From positions 1 through 43,738 of the forward strand of contig NZ_CAKTTZ010000017.1 in NCBI RefSeq assembly GCF_934617235.1: DNA of 43,738 nt, written 5' to 3'. Positions 1 to 7,960 of this stretch are shown here, piece by piece. Numbering within the stretch: the stretch's first letter is position 1; the number at the start of each line of letters is the position of its first letter. A program made the translations under genes and the position numbers. The notes below the pieces were generated by a model, which was not told where the DNA came from, did no database searches, and saw only the letters and a list, made by a program, of their open reading frames with translations. Origin of the DNA: an uncultured Ellagibacter sp. Its GTDB lineage: Bacteria > Actinomycetota > Coriobacteriia > Coriobacteriales > Eggerthellaceae.

Positions 1-1
1 G

Positions 2-1639
2 GGATACGTGAAGAACAAGGTGATGGAGTTCGTGGGCCCGGGCATCGCGTCTATGACGACGGACTTCCGCAACGGCATCGACGTCATGACGACCGAGACC
101 ACTTGCCTGTCCTCTATTTGGGTCACCGATGAGGACACCCATGCGTTCCTCGCAGCTCATGGTCGAGGCGAGGATTACAAGCCGCTCGCTCCGGGAGACG
201 TGGCCTACTACGACGGCTGCGTACGCGTGAACCTCTCCGAGATCCTCCCCATGATCGCGCTGCCGTTCCACCCGTCGAACGGCTTCACCATCGACGAGCT
301 CAATGCGAACCTCGAGGACATCCTGCACGAGGTCGAAATCGAGGCGGCTCGCATCGGCGGCGACAAGGTCAATTTCAGCCTGCTCGACAAGATTGAGGGC
401 GGGCGTTTGCGCGTGCAGCAGGGCGTGATCGCCGGCTGCTCGGGCGGCAACTACGACTCCGTCGTGCAGGCGGCCCGCGCGCTCAAGGGCGCCAACATCG
501 GCTGCGGCGAGTTCTCGCTGGCGGTTTATCCCACAAGCCAACCCGTGGCGCTCGAGCTCACGCGCCGCGGCTACATCTACGACCTTATGGAAGCGGGCGC
601 TATCGTGCGCACGGCGTTCTGCGGTCCGTGCTTCGGCGCTGGCGACACGCCCGCGAACAATGGGCTTTCCATCCGCCACACCACGCGCAACTTCCCCAAC
701 CGTGAGGGCTCCAAGCCGGGCAACGGCCAGCTCTCGGCAGTCGCGCTCATGGACGCGCGCTCCATCGCGGCGACGGCGGCAGCGGGCGGCATCCTAACCC
801 CTGCGACCGATCTTCCCGACGAGACGTGGGACGAGGCCTGCGAGTATACCTTCGACAGCGCGCCTTACGACAAGCGCGTGTACTGGGGGTTCGGCAAAGC
901 GGATTCTGCGAGCGAACTTGTCGAGGGCCCGAACATCAAGCCGTGGCCTACCATGGAGCCGCTCGGTGAGAACATCCTTTTGAAGGTGTGCTCGAAGATC
1001 GTGGATCCGGTGACCACGACCGATGAGCTCATTCCCTCCGGCGAGACGAGCTCGTACCGTTCCAACCCGCTCGGCCTGGCCGAGTTCACGCTTTCCCGCC
1101 GCGATCCTGAATACGTCGGGCGCTCCAAGCGCGTCGATGCGGTGGAGAAGCGCCGCGTGGCGGGGGAGAGCCTTATCGAGGCCGATCCCGAGCTCGCCGT
1201 CGTGTTCGCCGCACTCAACGGCGCGGGTGTGGACGTAGACGCATCCCGCGTGGAGTACGGCAGCATGATTTACGCGAAGAAGCCCGGCGACGGAAGCGCA
1301 CGCGAGCAGGCGGCGAGCTGCCAGCGCGTTATCGGCGGGCTTGCGAACATCGTCGAGGAGTATGCGACCAAGCGCTATCGTTCCAACGTGATGAATTGGG
1401 GCATGGTGCCTTTTCAGCTTAAAGGCGAGCCGCCGTTCGAGGTAGGCGACTACGTGTACGTTCCGGGCATCCGCGAGGCGATCGGCGGCGATCTGTCCGA
1501 CATCACTGCGTGGGTCGTTCACGCGGGAGAAGCTCGTGAGATTTCGCTTTATGTGGCGGATATGACCGAAGAAGAGCGCGCTATCGTGCGTGCGGGCTGC
1601 CTTATCAACTATAATCGTGCGCGTCGCGAAAAAGAGTAG
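2..1639 (+). CDS. Aconitase-family hydratase (3' part; 5' end outside window)
   Basis: The frame is already open at the window edge, and the first visible residues read GYVKNKVMEFVGPG, an internal aconitase-family segment, so the gene begins upstream. About 545 residues are visible; family members of this hydratase type are roughly 750 residues long. The three cysteines expected to hold a [4Fe-4S] cluster can be placed: one in AGCSGGNYDS (Cys codon 437-439, matching the GSCTNSS region of aconitase) and two in FCGPCFGAG (codons 620-622 and 629-631). The C-terminal half carries a swivel-domain-like region. The family isomerises or hydrates hydroxy-acids in the cytoplasm; the substrate cannot be told. 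The next gene on the same strand, 129 bp on, is an amino-acid-type transporter. GTG at position 8 is in frame but should not be taken as the start. Certainty is high for family and low for substrate. Confidence 0.88.
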   Translation, partial: GYVKNKVMEFVGPGIASMTTDFRNGIDVMTTETTCLSSIWVTDEDTHAFLAAHGRGEDYKPLAPGDVAYYDGCVRVNLSEILPMIALPFHPSNGFTIDELNANLEDILHEVEIEAARIGGDKVNFSLLDKIEGGRLRVQQGVIAGCSGGNYDSVVQAARALKGANIGCGEFSLAVYPTSQPVALELTRRGYIYDLMEAGAIVRTAFCGPCFGAGDTPANNGLSIRHTTRNFPNREGSKPGNGQLSAVALMDARSIAATAAAGGILTPATDLPDETWDEACEYTFDSAPYDKRVYWGFGKADSASELVEGPNIKPWPTMEPLGENILLKVCSKIVDPVTTTDELIPSGETSSYRSNPLGLAEFTLSRRDPEYVGRSKRVDAVEKRRVAGESLIEADPELAVVFAALNGAGVDVDASRVEYGSMIYAKKPGDGSAREQAASCQRVIGGLANIVEEYATKRYRSNVMNWGMVPFQLKGEPPFEVGDYVYVPGIREAIGGDLSDITAWVVHAGEAREISLYVADMTEEERAIVRAGCLINYNRARREKE

Positions 1640-1713
1640 GCGGTGCGCGGGTAGTTGCGCACGCAATACGCCATAGTCGCGCGGCGGGAAGTCGCGTGAT
1701 TGGAAGAGTATCG

Positions 1714-1752
1714 AACACGGGGCAACAGCTGAGAAGCGTGCCCCGTGTTTTC
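1714..1752 (+). terminator. 11-bp stem-loop followed by TTTTC, between hydratase and transporter
   Basis: AACACGGGGCA (1714-1724) pairs perfectly with TGCCCCGTGTT (1739-1749) around a 14-nt loop, followed by T's. It can serve as the terminator of the hydratase gene. The hairpin ends only about 7 bp before the ribosome-binding site (1757-1763) of the next gene, so it could also act as an attenuator in that gene's leader. Confidence 0.65.
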
Positions 1753-1768
1753 GACTGGGGAGGTTTTC

Positions 1769-3175
1769 ATGGAACGTGAAAGGTTCGGATCGCGTCTCGG
1801 GTTCATCCTGGTGAGCGCTGGGTGTGCGATCGGCTTGGGAAACGTATGGCGCTTTCCCTACATCACCGGCGAATATGGCGGCGCGGCGTTTGTCGTGCTG
1901 TACCTGATCTTCCTGGTGATATTTGCGCTGCCGGTGCTCGTGATGGAATTCGCAGCGGGCCGCGCAAGCCAGCGTTCAATCGCGCGCAGCTACGATGAGC
2001 TCGAGCCCGAGGGCGGGAAGTGGCATCGCTTCAAGTGGGTCGGCCTTGCGGGCAACTACCTGCTCATGATGTTCTATACGGTGGTGGCGGGCTGGATGCT
2101 CGCCTTCATGGTGAAAAGCGCGATGGGCGAGTTCAACGGCGCGAGTACCGAACATGTCGCAAGCGTGTTCGGGCAGCTTTTGGCTGATCCGGTGCAGATG
2201 ACGATTTACATGCTGATCATCGTGGCGATCGGCGTGATCACGACGCGTGCGGGCGTGAAAAACGGCGTCGAGCGCGTCACGAAGGTGATGATGGTCGCGC
2301 TGTTCGTCGTGCTCGTGGCGCTGTGCGTGCGTGCGGTCACGTTGCCGGGTGCCGAGGGGGGTCTCGAGTTCTACCTGATGCCCGACTTCGGGAAGCTCTT
2401 CGCCGGCAACACGCCCGCCGAGCAGTGGGCAACGTTCGGCGATGCGGTGTATGCGGCACTTGGCCAGGCGTTCTTCACCGTGTCGGTGGGAATGGGGTCG
2501 ATGGCGATCTTCGGCAGCTACATCGGCAAGGACCGCAGCCTCACGGGCGAGGCCGTGCGCGTGGGCGTGCTCGACACGCTGGTCGCGCTCATGGCGGGCC
2601 TCGTCATCTTCCCGTCGTGCTTCGCCTTCGGCGTGGAGCCGGCGTCGGGGCCGTCGCTTGTGTTCATCACGCTGCCGATCGTGTTCAACGCGATGCCTTT
2701 GGGACAGCTGTGGGGGACGCTCTTCTTCCTGTTCATGAGCTTCGCCGCGCTGTCGACGGTAATCGCCGTGTTCGAGACGATTATGGCGTTCTCCATGGAT
2801 CAGTGGGGCGTGCGCCGCGAGAAGGCGTGCCTGGTGAACGGCGCGCTGATCGCGATTCTGAGCATCCCGTGCGTGCTGGGCTTCAACGTGCTTTCGGGTG
2901 CCACCATCCCGGGCATCGGCGATATCCAGGCGATCGAGGACTTCCTCGTGTCGAACAACATCCTGCCTTTGGGCGGGCTGTTCTTGGTGATGTTCGTCAC
3001 GAGCAAGCGCGGATGGGGATGGAAGAACTTCCTCGCCGAGGCGGACACGGGCGAGGGCCTGCGTTTCCCCGCCTGGTCGTACCGGTACATGAAGTACGTG
3101 CTGCCCGTGGGGATCATCATCATCTTTGTGCTGGGGTATGCGCCCATCGTAAGCACGTGGCTGGGGATTTCGTAG
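1769..3175 (+). CDS. Sodium-dependent transporter, NSS (SNF) family
   Basis: This 468-residue membrane protein belongs to the neurotransmitter:sodium symporter family, which in bacteria imports amino acids together with Na+. The first membrane helix carries the family signature, with the unwound sodium/substrate site region reading AIGLGNVWRFPY, followed by GEYGGAAFVVLY. About 11-12 hydrophobic helices can be counted, and the length fits LeuT/MhsT/TnaT-type members. I chose ATG 1769 because GGGGAGG lies 5 bp upstream (1757-1763); an in-frame GTG at 1745 falls inside the hairpin arm and has no such site. The gene follows the hydratase on the same strand. The transported amino acid cannot be inferred. 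Long antisense reading frames over this gene are shadows of GC-rich coding sequence. Confidence 0.92.
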   Translation: MERERFGSRLGFILVSAGCAIGLGNVWRFPYITGEYGGAAFVVLYLIFLVIFALPVLVMEFAAGRASQRSIARSYDELEPEGGKWHRFKWVGLAGNYLLMMFYTVVAGWMLAFMVKSAMGEFNGASTEHVASVFGQLLADPVQMTIYMLIIVAIGVITTRAGVKNGVERVTKVMMVALFVVLVALCVRAVTLPGAEGGLEFYLMPDFGKLFAGNTPAEQWATFGDAVYAALGQAFFTVSVGMGSMAIFGSYIGKDRSLTGEAVRVGVLDTLVALMAGLVIFPSCFAFGVEPASGPSLVFITLPIVFNAMPLGQLWGTLFFLFMSFAALSTVIAVFETIMAFSMDQWGVRREKACLVNGALIAILSIPCVLGFNVLSGATIPGIGDIQAIEDFLVSNNILPLGGLFLVMFVTSKRGWGWKNFLAEADTGEGLRFPAWSYRYMKYVLPVGIIIIFVLGYAPIVSTWLGIS

Positions 3176-3608
3176 CGGGATAGCTTCCCTTCGGGCTGTT
3201 CGATGCCAGGTCCTGACGAAGAGCTGCGACCTGCGGTTTGCAATCGGCTTGCGAGTTGCTCGCATCGATTCACTCGCGGTCGCTTCGCTCGTCATAATCG
3301 CTTTCGCTGCAATTGAAACAAAGTGCAGGATATGGTTCTGTTGCTTAGGCTACACAGGAATAATGTCGAGCCTTATTTCATAGGTTTTTCGACGCCTGGG
3401 CTTATCGTGCCGTCGATGTGTCGCAAAGAGGGGAGAACCATAAGAATATCGTCTCCCAAGCTAGAAGGCGTGTGCAAGCTCGCCCCGCAAGCTCGCTTAA
3501 GCGGCTGCAGGTATTGCCGCTGATATATTTTAACGCGGAAAAATAATCAAAATTAAATTAATTTGCGTTAAAATATTGCCGAAATGAACTCCATAAGAAA
3601 GGCTGTGT
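3176..3608 (+). other. Intergenic region, no convincing gene
   Basis: The first 300 bp show no recognisable coding sequence. A 66-codon frame (3323-3523) has neither a ribosome-binding site nor recognisable content. From about 3520 the base composition turns strongly AT-rich and contains the inverted repeat described separately, which probably includes the promoter of the ATPase gene at 3609. Confidence 0.5.
3525..3576. repeat. Perfect 12-bp inverted repeat upstream of the ATPase gene
   Basis: ATATTTTAACGC (3525-3536) and GCGTTAAAATAT (3565-3576) are exact reverse complements separated by 28 bp of AT-rich sequence. The right arm ends 32 bp before the ATPase start. With 28 bp between the arms it is more likely an operator or recognition site than a terminator. 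No protein is known to me to bind it. Confidence 0.7.
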
Positions 3609-4898
3609 ATGCGTCGCAAGGCAGACAGGCTCCTTAAGGAATGGCGAGACAAGGCTGATAGGAAGCCCCTGTTAGTCAAAGGCGTACGCCAGTGCGGCAA
3701 GACCTATCTGCTCAGAACGTACGCGCAGGACCTTTTCGAATCGGTCGTCTACGTTAATCTCGAGAACGATCGGTCGGCGCGGGCGGACTTTTCAGGCGGT
3801 CTCGATCCCCATTCGATCGTGCGCGCGATTGAGGCTCGCACGGGGCAGCGCATCGTGCCTGGTAAAACCTTGCTGTTCATTGACGAGGTTCAGGCGTGCG
3901 AGGAAGCGCTAACTTCTCTTAAGTACTTTTGCGAAGATGCCCCCGAGTATTACGTCGCGGCAGCTGGGTCGCTTCTTGGGATTGCCATTAATCATCAGTC
4001 GTGTTCGTTCCCCGTTGGAAAGACCGACTTGATCGAGATGGCCCCGCTTGATTTCGAAGAGTTTCTTTGGGCGATGGGGTACGAGCGGCTGGCCGACGAG
4101 ATACGCTCGTCGTTCGAATCAATGGACCCCCTTGCTCCAAGCCTTCATGACAAAGCGCTTGGTCTCTATCGGCAGTATCTTGTTGTTGGCGGGATGCCCG
4201 AAGCTGTCCAAACCTACGTTGAGGTTCAGTCGGTCATCGATGTCGCCGAAAAGCACCGGATTATCCTCGACGGATATTCTGCCGACACTAATAAATATGC
4301 CGATGAGCGCCTGAGCGCAAAGACTCGCGCATGCTTCGACTCCATTCCGCAGCAGCTTGCCAAGGAGAACCGTAAATTCCAATACAAGGTGGTGCGAGCG
4401 GGGGGTAACGCGTCCCTCTTTGGGGACGCCCTCGATTGGCTGGTGCTGTCGGGCACTGTGATGCGCTGCAGTCTCGTCGGACAGATTGAAAGTCCCCTGG
4501 AGGCATTCGTCAACCCCTCGTCTTTTAAAATCTATCAAGCGGATACCGGGCTGCTCGTCTCCAAAGCCGGTGCTCAGCGAGCCGATATTCTCGCCGGTAT
4601 CGGCGGCACATTCATGGGCGCACTTACCGAGAACTATGTGGCCCAACAGCTTTCAGCCATAGGCTATCCGCTGCATTATTGGGCTCGAGACAACCGTGCG
4701 GAAATCGACTTTGTCGTAGAGAGGCGGGGATGCGTGTCTGCGATCGAGGTCAAAACGGGCGAGAACACGCGATCCCGAAGCCTGTCCTCACTTAAAAAGA
4801 GCCATCCGGGCGTGCGCCTTATCAGGCTTTCGACTAAGCCCTTTGGAACGAATGACGGTCTCAGGTCTGTTCCGCTCTATGCTGCTTTTTGCCTATAG
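3609..4898 (+). CDS. Solitary AAA ATPase with DUF4143-like C-terminus
   Basis: This 429-residue protein has a Walker A motif GVRQCGKT (residues 25-32), a Walker B-like FIDEVQ near residue 95, and a sensor-like AAAGSLLG. These define the AAA_14-type nucleotide-binding domain. The C-terminal part reads EIDFVVE followed by AIEVKTGE, which resembles the acidic/lysine core of the PD-(D/E)XK nuclease fold and is typical of the DUF4143 region. Biological roles of this large family are poorly known; nucleic-acid binding is inferred from the fold. The ribosome-binding site is weak (AGAAAGG). The gene stands alone behind an AT-rich patch with a 12-bp inverted repeat, suggesting self-contained regulation and possibly horizontal acquisition. 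A second, only distantly similar member lies at 42357-43661. Confidence 0.85.
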   Translation: MRRKADRLLKEWRDKADRKPLLVKGVRQCGKTYLLRTYAQDLFESVVYVNLENDRSARADFSGGLDPHSIVRAIEARTGQRIVPGKTLLFIDEVQACEEALTSLKYFCEDAPEYYVAAAGSLLGIAINHQSCSFPVGKTDLIEMAPLDFEEFLWAMGYERLADEIRSSFESMDPLAPSLHDKALGLYRQYLVVGGMPEAVQTYVEVQSVIDVAEKHRIILDGYSADTNKYADERLSAKTRACFDSIPQQLAKENRKFQYKVVRAGGNASLFGDALDWLVLSGTVMRCSLVGQIESPLEAFVNPSSFKIYQADTGLLVSKAGAQRADILAGIGGTFMGALTENYVAQQLSAIGYPLHYWARDNRAEIDFVVERRGCVSAIEVKTGENTRSRSLSSLKKSHPGVRLIRLSTKPFGTNDGLRSVPLYAAFCL

Positions 4899-4945
4899 AG
4901 AGGAATTTGATTAATTGGGCCTCGATGTAGTGGGGGGAACCTGTT

Positions 4946-5227
4946 ATGAGCACAAGTGTGGGGCATTCGGAGCAGCTGCTTAAAGGGCAAGAAGCGCGGC
5001 ATTGGGCTTGCTATGCTGCAAAGGCGGCAGCGCTTTTCTTGCTGCTCGCCGCGTTCGCTGTATTTGGCTCGCATATTTCTGTTGCCGAAGGAATGACGAA
5101 CTGGGGAACCTCCCAGGCGGCCGAAACGTCGCCGTATCTCTACGCCGCGTTGATGATCTTCCTGAACTCTTTGTCCCTCGCAGCGGCGGGGGTGCGACTG
5201 CGGTTTGTCGGAAGAATTCAACTCTAA
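4946..5227 (+). CDS. Small hypothetical membrane protein
   Basis: This 93-residue frame starts at ATG 4946 behind a G-rich ribosome-binding site (GGGGGGAACCTGTT). Two hydrophobic stretches are visible, about residues 22-42 (AAKAAALFLLLAAFAVFG) and 62-82 (PYLYAALMIFLNSLSLAAAG), so it is probably a two-helix inner-membrane protein. I recognise no family. It follows the ATPase by 47 bp on the same strand and could be co-transcribed. An overlapping antisense frame shows no comparable start site. It may also be a remnant of a longer membrane protein. Confidence 0.45.
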   Translation: MSTSVGHSEQLLKGQEARHWACYAAKAAALFLLLAAFAVFGSHISVAEGMTNWGTSQAAETSPYLYAALMIFLNSLSLAAAGVRLRFVGRIQL

Positions 5228-5397
5228 AATGCTGCATTAGTTGGGAAATATGGCGAGGCTAAGGGTGGTCCCATCTATCAATCGCTACTGGCATGTCGTG
5301 GATTCCCGAAGAAGAACGGTGGATAAGAGAGGCGCGCTAGTGGAGACAAACATTTTGAGAGGCACGCGGAAAGGTCGCCCCTGACGAAGTCAGCCAA

Positions 5398-5447
5398 GCG
5401 CCTGCGGGCGTGAACTTTCGCAGCGAAAGAAGGGGCCCGGCAGGCGC
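5398..5447 (-). terminator. Long imperfect stem-loop after the deformylase-like gene
   Basis: GCGCCTGCGGGC (5398-5409) pairs with GCCCGGCAGGCGC (5435-5447) with one bulged base, and an inner CTTTCG/CGAAAG hairpin lies within the loop. On the minus strand it directly follows the stop of the gene at 5462-5884. No T-run follows, so an intrinsic terminator is only a possibility. Confidence 0.35.
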
Positions 5448-5461
5448 GCGGTCCTTGCGGC

Positions 5462-5884
5462 TTAGTCCAGCTTGCCTTTGCTGTGGTCGATCATGTGCTG
5501 GATGATTTCGGCCGTCCAGTCGGTAAACTCGCGGTTCTTCGTGACAAGCTTGTCGCCAGCGAGTTCCTGGTAGCTGATTTTCGCCTTGGCGTAGCGTGTG
5601 ACCTTGGATTCCTCCTCGCGGGACAAGCAATCTTCCGTGGTCTTGAACGCGCCGAGCGCGCGGATCATCTTTGCGTTGAACATGATGTGCGGCTTGTCGT
5701 CGGCGTCGAGGTAGATGAAGGCGGCCTTGGTCACGCCGAGCTGGTTGGCATGCAGGCAGGCGACGTTTTCGAGCGACTCGAGCGTGTCGGTAAGGTCGGC
5801 GGCGAGCGCCGCGGCCTCTTCGGCGATGACGGCGTCGCAGGGCTGCGACAAGATGGCTTCGTCTTTCACCAGGTCTTTAATCAT
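5462..5884 (-). CDS. Peptide-deformylase-like protein with altered catalytic motif
   Basis: This 140-residue protein has the length and motif order of the short peptide deformylases, enzymes that remove the formyl group from new N-termini. Motif 1 reads ACLHANQLG (residues 42-50; consensus GxGLAAxQ). Motif 2 reads EDCLS (84-88), with the metal-binding Cys86 kept. Motif 3 reads HMIDH (130-134; consensus HExxH): both metal-binding histidines are present, but the catalytic glutamate is methionine. The start ATG at 5884 is supported by GGGAGG 8-13 bp upstream; a longer frame to 5956 lacks a site. It may be an inactive or re-purposed paralogue, with a normal deformylase expected elsewhere. The gene stands alone on the minus strand. 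Confidence 0.8.
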   Translation of the reverse strand: MIKDLVKDEAILSQPCDAVIAEEAAALAADLTDTLESLENVACLHANQLGVTKAAFIYLDADDKPHIMFNAKMIRALGAFKTTEDCLSREEESKVTRYAKAKISYQELAGDKLVTKNREFTDWTAEIIQHMIDHSKGKLD

Positions 5885-6171
5885 GAGGGTGTCCTCCCGT
5901 AGGTTGCAAACAAAGCGTGCCCGCAACGCGAGCACGCGTGTTCCGAATTGTACCACGGAAGGGAAGACTCACCGCGCTTCGCATGCATAGAGTGAAGGCG
6001 GCAGGCTTGACGAACGTTGCGCGTCCGAAGAACAGCTTTCCCGAGGGGCGGTTCTCAGACAGCCGAGAGATGTAATGTCTTCCGTGATGTCCCCAAAAGC
6101 GGACAAGCGTCAAATAGTCGAAGGTGTCCCAAAAACATCATCATAAGCTTAGCTAAATTGTTGAAAGGGGA

Positions 6172-6321
6172 TTATTCCAATTGGAATGTGGATACTGCTT
6201 TGGGAGCAATTTCACTTCCTCCACGGATGAAACCTAAAACTAGTGTGCCACCCGTGAAGCAAGCTTCACAACGCCCAAATAACTCTTTTGCATTATACAC
6301 AACGCCGTCAATTTGAAACAT
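6172..6321 (-). CDS. Possible 49-residue hypothetical protein
   Basis: On the minus strand an ATG at 6321 opens a 49-codon frame beginning MFQIDGVVYNAKELFGRC and ending STFQLE at a TAA (6172-6174). Its amino-acid composition looks protein-like. It has no good ribosome-binding site of its own. Just upstream and in the same frame lies a 12-codon GTG frame that does have AAGGAGG at ideal distance and ends in TAA immediately before this ATG, so translation may be coupled, or a stop codon may have interrupted a 62-residue protein. No family was recognised. The AT-rich context and the adjacent IS element suggest acquired DNA. Confidence 0.35.
   Translation of the reverse strand: MFQIDGVVYNAKELFGRCEACFTGGTLVLGFIRGGSEIAPKAVSTFQLE
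6174..6187. repeat. 14-bp perfect palindrome ATTCCAATTGGAAT
   Basis: The palindrome overlaps the stop codon of the small minus-strand frame by one base. Its half-site ATTCCAA recurs at 8064-8070, just right of the IS element and upstream of the SLH gene. It may be an operator or chance sequence in AT-rich DNA. Confidence 0.5.
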
Positions 6322-6489
6322 TTAATTTTTGTTTTCGATAGAAATTAACAAGCTGCTCACATTGTTTGCCTCCTTTGCGATAAGGCTTTGTTGGCGGTGA
6401 AATACATCTATCCCTCTTAAGAATTATTGAGATACCACATTTGAACTGGTGATAAAGCCACTATTTCGTCAAGACACTGTCTTCACTCA

Positions 6490-6517
6490 TTGTTCTTTTT
6501 TGCTTTGGTTTTATACT
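6490..6517 (+). promoter_or_regulatory. Candidate promoter in the IS left end
   Basis: TTGTTC (6490-6495) and TATACT (6512-6517) are separated by 16 bp, a fair sigma-70-type match. Transcription would start near 6524 and run through the GC-rich non-coding segment into the transposase gene, as expected for bridge RNA expression. Confidence 0.45.
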
Positions 6518-6521
6518 AACG

Positions 6522-6730
6522 GTTGGGCTCGGCTATGCATGGCCCGCCCATGGCCGCCGCGGGGTTCGGGTACAGGCTCATGCACATTGCCGTCCTATGG
6601 CCTTTGGAATCATGCCGCCGTGCCCGGCGGCGTCCGCTCATCACTCATAAGGTTGCTGCTATTTGCTCTTTGGAATGTTGTCGAGGGTTGGCGCGCGGCG
6701 GCTTCGTCCCCTTTTGGGAAGGAGTTGTCT
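6522..6730 (+). ncRNA. Candidate IS110 bridge RNA
   Basis: This roughly 200-nt GC-rich non-coding segment lies between a promoter-like sequence and the transposase start, the position and size of bridge RNAs in IS110-group left ends. It contains a perfect 7-bp hairpin GCCGCCG-TGCC-CGGCGGC (6614-6631). Candidate guides in the expected order are CACATT (6583-6588), matching left flank 6436-6441; TTGGAATCA (6604-6612), exact reverse complement of right flank 8062-8070; and AGGTTG (6650-6655), matching the right end plus core 8058-8063. A fourth guide was not found. The matches are short, so this is a hypothesis. Confidence 0.45.
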
Positions 6731-7960
6731 TTGAACAAAGTCGATATTGCTCCATACGAAGTGTTTTGCGGCATAGACGTTGGGAAAACTTCTAACCATA
6801 TTGTCGCACTGGACCGTTATGGCGACAAGCCTTTGATTAATCGGAAGGTTCCTCAGGAGGAGGCAGAGATTCGCGCCGCTTTGGAGGAAGCAAGCGATTT
6901 TGGCCTCGTTCTCGTTATCGTCGATCAGTTCGGCGCGTTCGGTCGGCTTGTCGTCGGCGTCGCTAAGAGCATGGGCATTCCAGTAGCGCACATGTCGCCG
7001 CGCCGTTTTCGCCAAGTCGCCGAAACGTACGGTGAGGATAAATTCGACGAGAAGGATGCGTTCATCCTGGCCGACGCTTCGCGAACGACGCCGCGCAACA
7101 TTGAGTTCGTGGGGAGTCGAGCTGAGTCGATGGCCGAGATCAAGGTGCTATCCTCGCGCCGCGATGACATCGTCGAGGAACGCACGCGCTGCTACAATCG
7201 GCTTCACGATTTCATCCATCAGGTAAGCCCGCCTCTTGAAGAGCTCTTCTCGAAGAGGAAACTGCATAACGACCTGGAGATTCGACTGATTGCGCGCTAT
7301 GGTGGGCCGATTGGGTTTCGCCAGGCGGGCCGCGCTCGTGCGTCGACGTGGGCGGCGGAGCTGAAGTACCACTGCGTAGATGGGCCGAAGAAGGTGGAGC
7401 AGGTTTTCGACGTGCTCGATCGGCAGACTGTTATGCTGCCGGGTGCTGCGGTGATCGAGGAGCAGATATGCTCGATCGCGTCGCGTATCATCGAGCTTTT
7501 GGCCGAAGAGAAGCGCCTGAATCATATGATCGAGCAACGTGCGAAGATGATTCCCGAGGTTGATCTGTTGCAGAGCATTCCAGGTGTAGGACCTGTGTAT
7601 GCGGCGCTGATTGCCGTTGAGATTGGCGACATTGGCCGATTCCGCGATTCGAACCATCTGGCATCGTATGCGGGCGTGGCGCCGCGCAAGGAGGAATCGG
7701 GAACGAGCGTTCATAAGAGAAGGAAGCGCAAAGGCGGCAATCGGCGGTTGAAAAATGCGCTTATGCAGTCGTCGCAGCGCTCCGTTCAGTGCGACCCTGT
7801 GGCAAAGGCGTATTACGAGCGAAAGCGAGCCGAAGGAAAGAAACATTTGCAAGCGCTCCGAGCGCTGGCAAGGCATCGCGTGACAGTGATTTTCGCGATG
7901 CTGAACGAAGGTACCTTCTATGAGCCGCCAGTTGAAGTAGACGAGAAAGGCCGCGGATAG
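6731..7960 (+). CDS. IS110-family transposase (DEDD N-terminus, Tnp_20 C-terminus)
   Basis: This 409-residue recombinase starts at TTG 6731, with AAGGAG 6 bp upstream; the longer open frame to 6449 covers the non-coding left end and should not be included. The N-terminal RuvC-like domain shows GIDVGK (Asp16), IVDQFG (Asp65) and DEKDAFILAD (Asp106, Asp109), the acidic positions of IS110 enzymes; the form VDQ...GIPVAH...DAFILADASR is that of actinobacterial members. The C-terminal Tnp_20 part includes SIPGVGPVYAALIAVEIGD, LASYAGVAP and EESGTS, where the catalytic serine is expected. The frame is intact, so the element may still be active. It acts with the bridge RNA to excise and insert the element. 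Confidence 0.93.
   Translation: MNKVDIAPYEVFCGIDVGKTSNHIVALDRYGDKPLINRKVPQEEAEIRAALEEASDFGLVLVIVDQFGAFGRLVVGVAKSMGIPVAHMSPRRFRQVAETYGEDKFDEKDAFILADASRTTPRNIEFVGSRAESMAEIKVLSSRRDDIVEERTRCYNRLHDFIHQVSPPLEELFSKRKLHNDLEIRLIARYGGPIGFRQAGRARASTWAAELKYHCVDGPKKVEQVFDVLDRQTVMLPGAAVIEEQICSIASRIIELLAEEKRLNHMIEQRAKMIPEVDLLQSIPGVGPVYAALIAVEIGDIGRFRDSNHLASYAGVAPRKEESGTSVHKRRKRKGGNRRLKNALMQSSQRSVQCDPVAKAYYERKRAEGKKHLQALRALARHRVTVIFAMLNEGTFYEPPVEVDEKGRG

Larger units (their letters stand above)
6110..6443. other. AT-rich island left of the IS element
   Basis: From about 6110 to 6443 the GC content drops sharply compared with the flanking genes, suggesting foreign or non-coding regulatory DNA. It holds a possible 49-codon minus-strand gene, a 14-bp palindrome (6174-6187) and, on the minus strand, a perfect AAGGAGG site (around 6365) preceding an ATGTGA overlap. 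The stretch 5885-6110 shows nothing recognisable. Confidence 0.5.

Noticed and set aside
794..1666. Long minus-strand frame (290 codons) over the hydratase gene
   Set aside because: It mirrors the GC-rich coding strand, is rich in Arg and His without a family pattern, and lacks a ribosome-binding site.
1976..3295. 439-codon minus-strand frame over the transporter
   Set aside because: Arg/His/Glu-rich composition typical of an antisense shadow; the plus-strand frame has clear NSS motifs.
6017..6316. 99-codon plus-strand frame before the IS element
   Set aside because: It spans a change from GC-rich to AT-rich DNA, has no ribosome-binding site and no protein-like pattern.
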